Shown piece after piece: positions 42,383-51,544 of a stretch of 64,000 bases of DNA; positions within the stretch are counted from its first letter, which is position 1; every line of letters begins with the position of its first letter. Made by a program: the position numbers and the translations under genes. This stretch comes from Gammaproteobacteria bacterium (GTDB taxonomy: Bacteria > Pseudomonadota > Gammaproteobacteria > Pseudomonadales > Azotimanducaceae), in contig JAJFJZ010000001.1 of NCBI GenBank assembly GCA_021773565.1, positions 1-64,000 of the forward strand, in the 5' to 3' direction. Under the pieces are notes generated by a model, which made no database searches, had not been told where the DNA came from, and worked only from the letters and a program-made list of their open reading frames with translations.

Positions 42383-44212
42383 ATGTTCAAGGATACCTGC
42401 GGTGTTGGAGACAGCACCGGCAATACGGATATATATCCAGAGTGGCAAACGTACCCGGAAGAAACTGCACCATCAACAGGCTATCCGGACCCTTTTGCAT
42501 GCCCCTGCTGTTCCAACGTTTTTTCCAGAACTTTGCAACGCGCGAAAATCGATTTACTGGAACATGCGAAAAAATTACAACGAGCAGCACCGCAAAGCAA
42601 TTTTCCTACACTGATTCACAACGCTAATATTATAACCATGAACCCGGAAAATCCTTCAGCCAGCAGCATGTTAGTAAAAGACGGCAAGATTTTCTGGTTG
42701 GGTGATGAAACAGATCAACCTGAAATATTACCAGACGATGTCAAGATTCTGGATCTGGAAAAGCGGACAGTACTGCCCGGATTTATCGAACCCCATATGC
42801 ATCTTTTGCCACTGGCAATGTTACAAAACTATGAGAACATTAGCCCTTTTTTGTACCCCTCTGTTGCGCTGGCTCTTGACAGGTTGAAAGAACTTTCTAC
42901 AGAAGATTCCCGGGAATGGATAGTGGCGCGACAGTTTGACCCCTCCCTGCAGGAGGGACCGGAATTTATTACCCGGGACATGCTCGATGAGGTTAGTGGA
43001 TCCAATCCGGTATTTGTGTTCAACGCATCCTTACACCTGGCATATTGTAACTCGCGGGCATTGGAGATTGCACAGATCACAACGCAAACTGAGGACCCAC
43101 CTGGAGCAGAAATTGGTCGCGACGAAACTGGCGAACCAAATGGCGTGTTAAAGGGCGGTGCTGCAATCGCATTGGTCTCGCGCTTCAACCCAGCCCTGCA
43201 CAACCAGAATATGGCGGAAAGTTGTTTAACTGTACTTGCGGATGCCAATGCAAAAGGTATAACCACGATGTGCGATCAGGGCACAGGCATGATGCAGGGT
43301 AGAAAGGAGCTAGCCCTCTATAAAGAATTACGCAACAGCAACAGAATGACTGCACGATTTCGATACTCCCTGGCTCATAACGTGCCATTTAGCTGGAGCG
43401 CCACGGGAATTTCCTGGGGCGATGGCGATGAATGGGTACGAGCTGTCGGGAAAAAGATAGTGAGTGACGGCTCTAATCAGGGTCGCACGGGTCTGCAACG
43501 TGAAGCCTTCCTGAATACAGATTCCTTTGGCATCGCATACATAGAGCCCGAAGCACTAAACCTTGCGGTTGAGGAACAACTGCGAGAAGGATGGGCGGTG
43601 GTTGTCCACGCGAACGGAGACGCGGCTATAGATCGCGTATTGCATGCCTTTGGGCGCGCCAGAACTTTGGGTCTGGACCCGGCAGAACGCCGATGCCGAA
43701 TCGAACACTGCAGTATTCTGCACGATGAACATATTGAAAAGATTAGTGCATTGGGATTATCACCCAGTTTTTTGATCGGCCACGTTCATTACTGGGGCAA
43801 GGCGTTTGTAGAGGAGCTCTTCGGCCTTGAGAAAGCTGAAAAACTCGATAGAACCGCCGCGTGTGAGGCCGCGGGTATACGCTGGACCCTGCATTCTGAT
43901 GACCCGGTTACAGAGATGGGCCCTTTGCGGTGTGTAGAAAACGCGGTTACCCGATCGATGTGGAGAACCGAAAAAATTCTGGCACCGGATGAGCGCATCC
44001 CGGTAGAAGTAGCACTACGTGCCATGACAATAGACGCCGCATGGCAATGTCATAGTGAGCATGAAGTGGGAAGCCTTGAAGCCGGCAAATACGCCGATTT
44101 TGTCGTTCTGGATGCTGATCCATTAAAGGTAGCTTCCAACAAAATATCAGATATCGCTGTCAACCAAACGTGGGTGAATGGCAAGCGCGTTTTCAACAGG
44201 GCTGCGGCATAA
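42383..44212 (+). CDS. Amidohydrolase (YtcJ-like) with Cys-rich N-terminal extension
   Basis: A 609-residue cytosolic metal-dependent hydrolase. Residues about 76-610 are a YtcJ-type amidohydrolase: TVLPGFIEPHMHLLPL with the metal His pair, HANGDAAIDRVLHAF, RIEHCSILHDEHI and the late Asp in LHSDDPVTEMGPL. The first 75 residues are unusual for the family and contain a CPCC pair (about residues 40-43). Such hydrolases cleave cyclic amides and N-formyl or N-acyl compounds. It is divergent from the TauD-like gene. Confidence 0.82.
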   Translation: MFKDTCGVGDSTGNTDIYPEWQTYPEETAPSTGYPDPFACPCCSNVFSRTLQRAKIDLLEHAKKLQRAAPQSNFPTLIHNANIITMNPENPSASSMLVKDGKIFWLGDETDQPEILPDDVKILDLEKRTVLPGFIEPHMHLLPLAMLQNYENISPFLYPSVALALDRLKELSTEDSREWIVARQFDPSLQEGPEFITRDMLDEVSGSNPVFVFNASLHLAYCNSRALEIAQITTQTEDPPGAEIGRDETGEPNGVLKGGAAIALVSRFNPALHNQNMAESCLTVLADANAKGITTMCDQGTGMMQGRKELALYKELRNSNRMTARFRYSLAHNVPFSWSATGISWGDGDEWVRAVGKKIVSDGSNQGRTGLQREAFLNTDSFGIAYIEPEALNLAVEEQLREGWAVVVHANGDAAIDRVLHAFGRARTLGLDPAERRCRIEHCSILHDEHIEKISALGLSPSFLIGHVHYWGKAFVEELFGLEKAEKLDRTAACEAAGIRWTLHSDDPVTEMGPLRCVENAVTRSMWRTEKILAPDERIPVEVALRAMTIDAAWQCHSEHEVGSLEAGKYADFVVLDADPLKVASNKISDIAVNQTWVNGKRVFNRAAA

Positions 44213-44257
44213 CAAGCGAATTTGTTTTCAGTACTGGCAATTTCTATTACCCTATTT

Positions 44258-44273
44258 ATTCAGTAAACTGAAT
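44258..44273. promoter_or_regulatory. Inverted repeat upstream of MAPEG gene
   Basis: ATTCAGT and ACTGAAT are perfect arms separated by AA, 46 bp upstream of the MAPEG start. The two-base gap is too short for a hairpin loop, so a protein-binding site is more likely. The regulator is unknown. Confidence 0.35.
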
Positions 44274-44319
44274 TTCGATTTACTTCAGCTAAAGCCATAA
44301 ACCACAAAGGAACAACACA

Positions 44320-44727
44320 ATGAATGGTCCCATAATTGCTCTGACAGGTTTTGCAGGGTGGACATTGCTATTGGCACTTATCATGGTTGGTAACCGATTC
44401 CTGAACTCATTTGGCGGGAAAAAAATTCCACTCAATGAATTTTCGCTGGATGGCGACGACCTGCCCGGATTTGGGCGCCGTGTTACCCGCGCGCACCTGA
44501 ACTGCGTAGAGTCATTGCCCGTTTTTGCAGCCATAGTTGCTGCAGCTGGATTGTCGGGACAAATGCAGGTTCTGGAAGGTACGGCAATCTACGTACTGTA
44601 TGCACGCCTGGGCCAGTCTGTAGTGCACATGATTTCTGCCTCCCTTCCAGCTTCCTTGCTTAGGGGCGGTTTATTCACTGCGCAAGTAGCATTGATGTTG
44701 TATTACGTGACACAACTACTTTCCTGA
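44320..44727 (+). CDS. MAPEG family membrane protein
   Basis: A 135-residue protein with four hydrophobic segments, matching the fold of membrane-associated eicosanoid/glutathione metabolism proteins. RAHLNCVESLPVFAAIVAAAG is the glutathione-binding ERxxNxxE/P-like motif in variant form, and YVLYARLGQSVVHMIS is typical of helix 3. Bacterial members often have glutathione transferase or peroxidase activity. It stands alone between the amidohydrolase and alkB. Confidence 0.82.
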   Translation: MNGPIIALTGFAGWTLLLALIMVGNRFLNSFGGKKIPLNEFSLDGDDLPGFGRRVTRAHLNCVESLPVFAAIVAAAGLSGQMQVLEGTAIYVLYARLGQSVVHMISASLPASLLRGGLFTAQVALMLYYVTQLLS

Positions 44728-44756
44728 ACACCTCCAGTGCTTTATGACGCATGGAA

Positions 44757-45419
44757 TTACAAGGCACGTCGAAACGTCAGGTTAATCCGCTGCTCTGGCA
44801 GAAACTCGAGGCCCTGATGCCCATCGGGGCCACGTGCCAATACACGGGCCACTCCGTGAAATGCCAATCTCGCAGCACCACCAAACACCAGCACGTCACC
44901 GTCATCAAGCCGAATATCCAACGCTGTGCCCCCTCGTTTCGTACCATACAGTTTGAAAATTGCGGATAAGCCCATAGAGACTGAAACTATGGGATGATTG
45001 AAACACAATTCATCCTTATCCTGGTGTGCACTCAGGCGTGCCTCGGTTGAGTAACAATTCACCAGACAGCAATCCGGCTCAAAATCGGGATAGCCAGCAA
45101 CTGCAGCAGCATTTTTTGCCAGCTCAAAAAACTCCGGGGGCATATCAGGCCAGGCGAGCTGACTCAATGGGTCAAATTCGGAGTAACGATACCCGTTTTT
45201 ATCCGACAGCCATCCCACTGAGCCGCAGTTGGTAATTGCTACCGACATTTGCCGTCCTCCAGGGGTACGCATGTACCGAAAGGGAGCAAACTTAAGCACC
45301 CTCTTCACAATTTTGTACAATTCGGGTGTGGAACAGTAACCCGGAAGCAAAACTACGCCCTCCCTAAGCTCTTCTATATCGGCACGTACACAGGGAAACA
45401 AGTCCGAATTTACATTCAT
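44757..45419 (-). CDS. alkB: AlkB family DNA oxidative demethylase
   Basis: A 220-residue Fe(II)/2-oxoglutarate dioxygenase that repairs 1-methyladenine and 3-methylcytosine. H132, D134 and H188 are the iron ligands (AHQDKDE; AFHGVARV), R211 with LTFRRA binds 2-oxoglutarate, and VSVSMGLSAIFKLYG is the lid strand. These positions nearly equal those of E. coli AlkB (H131, D133, H187, R210). It is divergent from an ada-like gene, so both are probably part of an alkylation response. Confidence 0.92.
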   Translation of the reverse strand: MNVNSDLFPCVRADIEELREGVVLLPGYCSTPELYKIVKRVLKFAPFRYMRTPGGRQMSVAITNCGSVGWLSDKNGYRYSEFDPLSQLAWPDMPPEFFELAKNAAAVAGYPDFEPDCCLVNCYSTEARLSAHQDKDELCFNHPIVSVSMGLSAIFKLYGTKRGGTALDIRLDDGDVLVFGGAARLAFHGVARVLARGPDGHQGLEFLPEQRINLTFRRAL

Positions 45420-45513
45420 GGTTTATTACCCCACAGTAATCGATGACCAGAAACGGAGTTCAGCGAGCACAAGCTTAGCCTATAGTCACTTTATCCTATT
45501 AGTCGAGTAATGT

Positions 45514-46377
45514 ATGAACACCTCTACAACTGACAAAGCCACAAGCAGGACTATGGCGAATGTTGCTAATTATATAAAGGAACACGCGGAAGAAGCCCTA
45601 ACACTTACACAACTGGGCACAAAATTCGGGCTGAGCTCCGGGTACCTGCAAAAATCATTCAAACGCAACTACGGGCTAAGTCCGAAAGCGTATCAAAATG
45701 CCTTTCGGCTTAAAACTCTCAAGCGCGAACTGAGGCAAGGCAGTGACATTACAGACGCCATCTACACAGCCGGTTATAGCTCCACAAGTAGAATATACGA
45801 ACAAATTGACGGCCGTATCGGAATGACCCTGTCCGCCTACAGGTCGGGGGGCAAGGACGAAAGTATTGCCTATGCCATTTGTGAAACTGCCCTGGGTTTG
45901 ATATTGATGGCGGCTACTTTGAGGGGAGTATGTTACCTGCACTTTGGCGAGGAAAAATCTGAATTAATTGGCAAACTGAACGCAGAATTTCCATCCGCAA
46001 TAATTAGCCCCGCTTCAGAAGACAACAATCCGCAACTGAAAATGTGGATCGAAGCTCTGAACAAACACATATCCGGCAACGTTCAACGGCCGGATATTCC
46101 ACTGCACCTGAACGGCACAGCATTTCAGATGCGCGTGTGGCGTTTTCTTATGAGCATACCCGAGGGAGAAGTTAAGTCCTACAAAGAACTGGCCCGGGGA
46201 ATTGATAATCCCAGGGCTATACGCGCAGCAGCAAGCGCCTGTGCATCAAACAACATCGCCATACTCATCCCTTGTCATCGAATCCTGAAAAGCGATGGTG
46301 GGTTGGGTGGCTACCGATGGGGCTCGGATCGCAAACGCGTTTTACTGGATAAGGAACGCACATCTCCCAAAAGCTAG
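45514..46377 (+). CDS. Ada-like bifunctional regulator/methylguanine methyltransferase, lacking the N-terminal zinc domain
   Basis: A 287-residue protein with an AraC-type HTH at about residues 15-105 (LTLTQLGTKFGLSSGYLQKSFKRNYGLSPKAYQNAFRL) and a C-terminal O6-methylguanine methyltransferase domain with Cys254 in IPCHRIL. E. coli Ada has 354 residues and an N-terminal domain whose Cys38 senses methylphosphotriesters; that part is absent here. The protein keeps repair of O6-methylguanine and DNA binding but needs another trigger. It converges with the quinone oxidoreductase gene with a four-base overlap. Confidence 0.9.
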   Translation: MNTSTTDKATSRTMANVANYIKEHAEEALTLTQLGTKFGLSSGYLQKSFKRNYGLSPKAYQNAFRLKTLKRELRQGSDITDAIYTAGYSSTSRIYEQIDGRIGMTLSAYRSGGKDESIAYAICETALGLILMAATLRGVCYLHFGEEKSELIGKLNAEFPSAIISPASEDNNPQLKMWIEALNKHISGNVQRPDIPLHLNGTAFQMRVWRFLMSIPEGEVKSYKELARGIDNPRAIRAAASACASNNIAILIPCHRILKSDGGLGGYRWGSDRKRVLLDKERTSPKS

Positions 46378-47345
46378 GGAATCAATAGTGTTGAGCCGGT
46401 TGTCCTGCGTGCTTCCAGGTCAATATGTGCCTGTCTGGCATCGGCAAGGTCATATCGCTGGTTTATATCCAGAGTTATGTCACCACTTGTTATACGCTTA
46501 AACAGGGCAGCCGAGGAAGCTTCGGCTTCCGCGGGATTGGCCAGGTAAGCCATCATTGAAGGGCGGGTAACATATAATGAGCCTTTAACATTTAAAGTGT
46601 GCAAATCCAGCGGCGGTGGCGAGCCCGATGCATTACCAAAACTGACCATCAATCCGCGCGGTCGAATGAGGTCTATCGACATCTCGAAGGTATCCTTGCC
46701 GACCCCGTCATAAACGACCGGTAACTTCTCCCCTCCCGTAATTTCCAGCACCCGTTCGACAACATTTTCGCTGCGATAGTTAATTACGTGGCCGTAGCCA
46801 TGCGCCAGAGCCAATTTGGCTTTCTCCTCTGAGCCAACGGTTCCAATAACATTGGCGCCTATGCTGCGTGCCCATTGACCGAAGATCAGGCCTACCCCCC
46901 CTGCTGCTGCGTGAAAGAGACAGGTCTCACCTTCACCTAGCGGATAAGTGCGCTGTATCAGGTATTCCGTCGTCTGGCCCTTTAACATAACCGCCGCTGC
47001 CGTATCAAAATCAATATTATCTGGCAGCTTCACCAATCTTGCTGCAGGCAGATTGAGGGCTTCGGCATACGCACCCAGTCCAGCAGCACAGTAAGCCACG
47101 CGGTCGCCCTCAAAGAGCGCAACATCCTGCCCAACTGCTTCCACCACACCCGCTCCTTCCAGGCCTATTCCGGACGGCAATGGAATGGGATACAAACCGC
47201 TGCGATGATAAGTATCGATAAAATTCAGGCCTACCGCATGGTTTCGTACGCGTACCATTCCCGGGCCAGGATCTGCAAGATCCGTTTCTTCCAGCGTAAG
47301 AACTTCAGGGCCGCCTGTTTCATGGATCTGGATTGACTTCGTCAT
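46374..47345 (-). CDS. NADPH:quinone oxidoreductase (Qor, zeta-crystallin type)
   Basis: A 323-residue medium-chain reductase without structural zinc. MTKSIQIHETGGPEVLTLEETDL is the standard start; GIGLEGAGVVEAVG and the nucleotide-binding HAAAGGVGLIFGQWARSIGANVIGTVG (Rossmann glycines) follow. It reduces quinones by one electron using NADPH. An ATG seven codons upstream is possible, but family alignment favours 47345. It is divergent from the first halogenase gene. Confidence 0.9.
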   Translation of the reverse strand: MTKSIQIHETGGPEVLTLEETDLADPGPGMVRVRNHAVGLNFIDTYHRSGLYPIPLPSGIGLEGAGVVEAVGQDVALFEGDRVAYCAAGLGAYAEALNLPAARLVKLPDNIDFDTAAAVMLKGQTTEYLIQRTYPLGEGETCLFHAAAGGVGLIFGQWARSIGANVIGTVGSEEKAKLALAHGYGHVINYRSENVVERVLEITGGEKLPVVYDGVGKDTFEMSIDLIRPRGLMVSFGNASGSPPPLDLHTLNVKGSLYVTRPSMMAYLANPAEAEASSAALFKRITSGDITLDINQRYDLADARQAHIDLEARRTTGSTLLIP

Positions 47346-47449
47346 ATTATCTGCTCGCAGCTGCATTGAATTGAGTGATAACGACTGTAACGCGCATATT
47401 TAACCAAGGGAATGGACATTAAGTATATTTTAGTGTGGACTGATGCAAA

Positions 47450-48982
47450 ATGAATGATCTACAACAAAATCGTGTTCAAAAAGTAGTCATTGTAGGGGGC
47501 GGGACTGCGGGCTGGATGACAGCAGCCGCACTTTCGCGCTATTTACACAAGGACTATTGCTCAATCACCCTGGTCGAATCTGAACAGATTGGTACTGTCG
47601 GCGTGGGCGAAGCAACCATTCCGGCAATCCATGATTTCAATCAAAAACTGCGCATAGATGAACAGGACTTTATGCGTAAGACCAACGCCACCTTCAAGCT
47701 GGGAATTGAATTCGAAAACTGGGCGCGAGAAGGTGAAAGCTATATTCATCCCTTTGGGCATTTTGGTCAGGATATGAACGGTGTGGGGTTTCATCACTAC
47801 TGGAACAAATTACGTCAAAGAGGTGACCCTACGCCCTACGATCATTATTGCCTGGCCCATGTTGCGGCGAAGTTGGGGAAGTTTAAACATCCTGTAAAAG
47901 ATCCTGCTTCGGTTTATTCCTCCTATTTTTACGCTTTTCATTTTGACTCGAGTCTTTATGCAAAGTATTTACGCAATTTTTCTGAAAACCAGGGTGTTGT
48001 TCGCAAGGAAGGAAAAATCGTAGATACCTGCTTGCGGGCTGAAGACGGTTTTATAGATTCAGTAAAGCTGGACAACAACGAAACCATTAGTGGAGATCTG
48101 TTTATAGACTGTTCCGGTTTTCGTGGCTTGTTAATAGAGGGCGCACTGGAGACGGGCTATGAGGAATGGACCAAATGGTTGCCCTGCAATCGGGCAGTCG
48201 CAATTCCCAGTGAAAACACGGACACCCCCCGGCCTTATACCCGGGCAATAGCCCAGTCAGCAGGGTGGCAATGGCAAATACCTCTACAAAACCGCACAGG
48301 TAACGGACACGTATATTGCAGTGATTACATCAATGATGATTCGGCAGAAAAAATTCTAAGCGCTAATTTGCCGGGAATGGCACTATCGGATCCAAGAATA
48401 TTGAAATTTGTCACCGGAAAACGTAAGCGCACATGGAACAAAAACTGCATCGCCATTGGGCTTTCGGGCGGGTTCCTTGAACCGCTTGAATCAACCAGCA
48501 TATACCTTATTCAGGCAGCCATTATGAAGTTGCTCGAATGTTTTCCCGACCAAAACTGTAAACCCGCATTGCTAAAAGAATTCAATGCCTATATGGATGA
48601 CAAGTTTATTCAGGTGCGTGATTTTCTGATATTTCATTACAAGGCAAATCAACGCGAGGACTCGGAGTTCTGGAAGTATTGCCAAAACATGGACGTGCCA
48701 GATTCTCTGGCATACAAGATGCGGTTATTTCATGAGCGGGGTCATGTCGCCTACAAGCAAAGCGACCTGTTTGTCGAAGCGAATTGGGTGTCCATCTTCC
48801 ATGGACAGCACCTGATACCACAAAAATATGATCCCCGTGTAGAGTGCCTGCAGACCAAACACATAGCAGAACGCCTGGGGCAAATGAAATCCGTGATTTT
48901 AAAGGCTGCAGATTCACTCCCCAGCCATGCAGACACCATTGCACAATATTGTGCCGCATCTACTGCTCCCTCTGGATCCTGA
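47450..48982 (+). CDS. FAD-dependent tryptophan halogenase family protein 1
   Basis: Flavin-dependent halogenases chlorinate or brominate tryptophan, indoles or related aromatics using FADH2, O2 and halide. This 510-residue protein has the FAD motif VGGGTAGW (about residues 15-22), VGVGEATIP, the lysine in NATFKLGIEF that matches the catalytic Lys79 of PrnA, the W-x-W-x-I-P motif as GWQWQIPLQ and GGFLEPLESTS with the Glu-Ser pair. All key parts are intact. It is followed immediately by a second, degenerate homologue. The substrate is unknown. Confidence 0.88.
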   Translation: MNDLQQNRVQKVVIVGGGTAGWMTAAALSRYLHKDYCSITLVESEQIGTVGVGEATIPAIHDFNQKLRIDEQDFMRKTNATFKLGIEFENWAREGESYIHPFGHFGQDMNGVGFHHYWNKLRQRGDPTPYDHYCLAHVAAKLGKFKHPVKDPASVYSSYFYAFHFDSSLYAKYLRNFSENQGVVRKEGKIVDTCLRAEDGFIDSVKLDNNETISGDLFIDCSGFRGLLIEGALETGYEEWTKWLPCNRAVAIPSENTDTPRPYTRAIAQSAGWQWQIPLQNRTGNGHVYCSDYINDDSAEKILSANLPGMALSDPRILKFVTGKRKRTWNKNCIAIGLSGGFLEPLESTSIYLIQAAIMKLLECFPDQNCKPALLKEFNAYMDDKFIQVRDFLIFHYKANQREDSEFWKYCQNMDVPDSLAYKMRLFHERGHVAYKQSDLFVEANWVSIFHGQHLIPQKYDPRVECLQTKHIAERLGQMKSVILKAADSLPSHADTIAQYCAASTAPSGS

Positions 48983-48991
48983 GTGACCATT

Positions 48992-50560
48992 ATGCAAGAA
49001 GGAATGGTAAAAAAGGTCGTCATTGTGGGCGGGCAAGCCAGCGGCTGGATTTGTGCCGCTGTACTGGCAAACAGTTTCCCGAATACCGGGGAAACACAGA
49101 ACCTGGAAATTGTTGTGCTGGAACTACCCAACACCCAGCCCCAGGCTGCGGCAGAGTCCACCCTGCCTGCGCTGGTAAAGTTTCACGAACAGCTGGGAAT
49201 AGATGAACAGCAACTCATGCGCGAAACCCAGGCCTGTTTCAAAATAGCTAACGAATTTGTTGGGTGGCATAGCCAGGACGACGATTTTATGCAGGGATTG
49301 GGTACCCAGGGTTCAACTCTGGGGTTTATCGCATTTCACCAGTTTTTCTGCAAGATGCGTGCTGCCGGTTCACCGCACGCATTTGAAAGTTACTCACTTA
49401 CCGCCATGGCAGCGCGCGGTGGCAAGTTCGCGCGTCCCGATAAAGATTCTGCTTCACTATTGTCCACCCTTGACTATGCCTTACACCTTGATCTTGGCTT
49501 ATATACCCAATTTATGAAGCGCTATGCCGAGAAAGCGGGAGTCAGCTGCATATCTGCGAAACTCAAAAACGTGAAACTGGCACAGGACACTGGCAATATA
49601 CTGGCACTGATTCTGGATGACGGCCAACGCCTGGAAGCTGACCTGTTTCTGGATTGTAGTGAACAGGAAGCCCTGCTTACCAATCGGGTGATAAAGTCAG
49701 AATTTACCAGTTGGGCGCACTGGTTTCCCTGTGACTCAAGCATTGAAATCTCAACAGCCAATACGGGCGACCCATTACCCTATACACGTTACCTGACCCA
49801 GCCCAACGGCTGGACACAAGCTATCTCACTGCAAAGCCAAAGCAATCATCGCTTCCACTTCCAAAAATCACTCATGAGCGCGGACCAGGCGGAAAAGTTG
49901 GTGTTGGAAAACTTTGCAGACATGGCCGTGAGCGAGCTCAGGCATGCCTCAATTTCCGCGGGAATTCACACAAATCCATGGCAACGAAACTGTATCGCCA
50001 TAGGCCACAGCGCGGGTCGCTATGAAGCATTGACAGCTACCTATTTGCATCAGATTTATACGGGAATATTGCGACTTGTCCAACTCTTCCCGCATGCCGC
50101 ATCCAACGAACTCGCACGCCTGGAATACAATCGCCTCAGCATGATAGAAAACGGAAATCTACGTGACTACGCACTATTACCCTACGCACTCAATACCAGC
50201 AGCGATACAGAATTCTGGCAACAACGGCAATCCTGCGTCCTGCCCAATTCACTTAGTCACAGAATAGAACTGTTCAGGGAATCTGGCCGGCTTATTCATA
50301 CGGAAGCAGAAGTATTCGCGCCTCACCAATGGGTTTCGGCATTTTTGGGATTGGGATGCTGGCCAGAAAGCCATGATCCTTTTGCGGATATGATACCGCC
50401 GGAAAAATTAGGGGAGCACTACGAGACGATGCGTCAACACATCCTGCAAACGGTGGATTCCATGCCGGAACACTATCAGGTACTTGCACGTTTTTGCCCT
50501 GCAGATACAGCCCGAATTGTTAACTATAATTCGCTAAAAGGTGAATTTAACGGTCCCTGA
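48992..50560 (+). CDS. Degenerate tryptophan halogenase homologue 2 (possibly non-catalytic)
   Basis: About 522 residues, homologous to its upstream neighbour over the full length, but hallmark motifs have drifted: GGGxAGW is GGQASGW, GVGEATIP is AAAESTLP, W-x-W-x-I-P is GWTQAISL, and the PLES Glu-Ser pair is replaced by EALTAT. The lysine in ACFKIANEF remains. It may have lost halogenation and act as a partner of protein 1, or have changed chemistry. It begins within ten bases of the upstream stop (a GTG abuts the stop directly), so the two are co-translated. Confidence 0.8.
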   Translation: MQEGMVKKVVIVGGQASGWICAAVLANSFPNTGETQNLEIVVLELPNTQPQAAAESTLPALVKFHEQLGIDEQQLMRETQACFKIANEFVGWHSQDDDFMQGLGTQGSTLGFIAFHQFFCKMRAAGSPHAFESYSLTAMAARGGKFARPDKDSASLLSTLDYALHLDLGLYTQFMKRYAEKAGVSCISAKLKNVKLAQDTGNILALILDDGQRLEADLFLDCSEQEALLTNRVIKSEFTSWAHWFPCDSSIEISTANTGDPLPYTRYLTQPNGWTQAISLQSQSNHRFHFQKSLMSADQAEKLVLENFADMAVSELRHASISAGIHTNPWQRNCIAIGHSAGRYEALTATYLHQIYTGILRLVQLFPHAASNELARLEYNRLSMIENGNLRDYALLPYALNTSSDTEFWQQRQSCVLPNSLSHRIELFRESGRLIHTEAEVFAPHQWVSAFLGLGCWPESHDPFADMIPPEKLGEHYETMRQHILQTVDSMPEHYQVLARFCPADTARIVNYNSLKGEFNGP

Positions 50561-50561
50561 G

Positions 50562-51353
50562 CTACTGATATCCCAGTATGGCCCGCAAACCCGGAGCCGC
50601 AATTTCTACCAGTTGTTTTTGCATTTCCGGCAGTTCATCGGGCAACTCACTAACACCCCCGGCAAGGTTTTCCCGGGCTGTCCCGCTTTGCTTTCGATCT
50701 GAACCCACCTGCACTCGTTCTCGCCAGTCATCAGGCAATGCAGCCAAAGCCAAAGGTTCCAACAGCTCGTCAAAGTACTGCTCGGCTGCGGGCGTCTCTA
50801 ACCGTGCCAGATTGTGAATCAACGCTTCATAGTGAACCAGCCGCACTCCAGTGCCCAGCCAGGCAACCGCGTTGTTTACATAAATTTCCTTAAGTGTTGG
50901 CGCTTTTCCGTAGATGCCAAATATCATCATGTTCAACACTTCTTCGTTGGAGACATTTCCACCTTTTAAATGCTCCAGATTGCCCTGAAAAGTATCGGAA
51001 AGAAAAAATCGCGCTCTGGCCAACACCCAGTCAAAAGGATCCCGTACCAGTACCATGTGGGGTACACCTTTTAGGGCCATAGCAGAGTCATCGGAAAATA
51101 ACAAATGCCCCCAGCTCAGGCAGGGTCGGGACTTTGAGAATGCTTGCTGCTGGTGCTGTTGAAGCAGGGGAATCTGTATAAAGGCCTTGTGGTACTGCTG
51201 GGTCACCGGCACAAACATTCTCAATATGTTGCGCACCAGGTGGGTGCCACACTTGGGCACACTGTTAAGAAATACCGGGTGCTTCAGTGGTACCTGCGTA
51301 TAGTTGCCATTTAGCGCATTCAGGTTATCGGCTTTGGCGTGAATGGTTGGCAT
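50562..51353 (-). CDS. Sulfotransferase domain protein
   Basis: A 263-residue PAPS-dependent sulfotransferase-like protein. PVFLNSVPKCGTHLVRNIL (about residues 26-44) is the 5'-phosphosulfate loop and HMVLVRDPFDWVLARARFFL (about 98-117) the 3'-phosphate strand-helix. It lies between the halogenase pair and the receptors, convergent with halogenase 2 at a one-base gap. Sulfation of a small molecule or glycan handled by this locus is possible. The acceptor cannot be read from sequence. Confidence 0.75.
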   Translation of the reverse strand: MPTIHAKADNLNALNGNYTQVPLKHPVFLNSVPKCGTHLVRNILRMFVPVTQQYHKAFIQIPLLQQHQQQAFSKSRPCLSWGHLLFSDDSAMALKGVPHMVLVRDPFDWVLARARFFLSDTFQGNLEHLKGGNVSNEEVLNMMIFGIYGKAPTLKEIYVNNAVAWLGTGVRLVHYEALIHNLARLETPAAEQYFDELLEPLALAALPDDWRERVQVGSDRKQSGTARENLAGGVSELPDELPEMQKQLVEIAAPGLRAILGYQ

Positions 51354-51467
51354 GTGAATTCCTCAGTTACTACCTGGTTAGCACAGGCATATCTAAACGC
51401 AGCTGGGCCTTCTGCACAAGCAAAGCAAAAAAAGCCTTTAGCCAAAACAAGAGCCTTCAGCCAAAAC

Positions 51468-51500
51468 AAAAAAAAAGTGTGCCGACATTTGTCGACACAC
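51468..51500 (-). terminator. Rho-independent terminator of the first large TonB receptor gene
   Basis: On the minus strand a 10-bp stem (GTGTGTCGAC with GTCGGCACAC, one U-G pair, loop AAAT) is followed by nine T. It lies 45 bp after the receptor stop codon. This is a textbook terminator. Confidence 0.85.
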
Positions 51501-51544
51501 CATTTTCTTTACTGCTTTTTTCCAGAGCGTCTTTTGGTAAGAGC

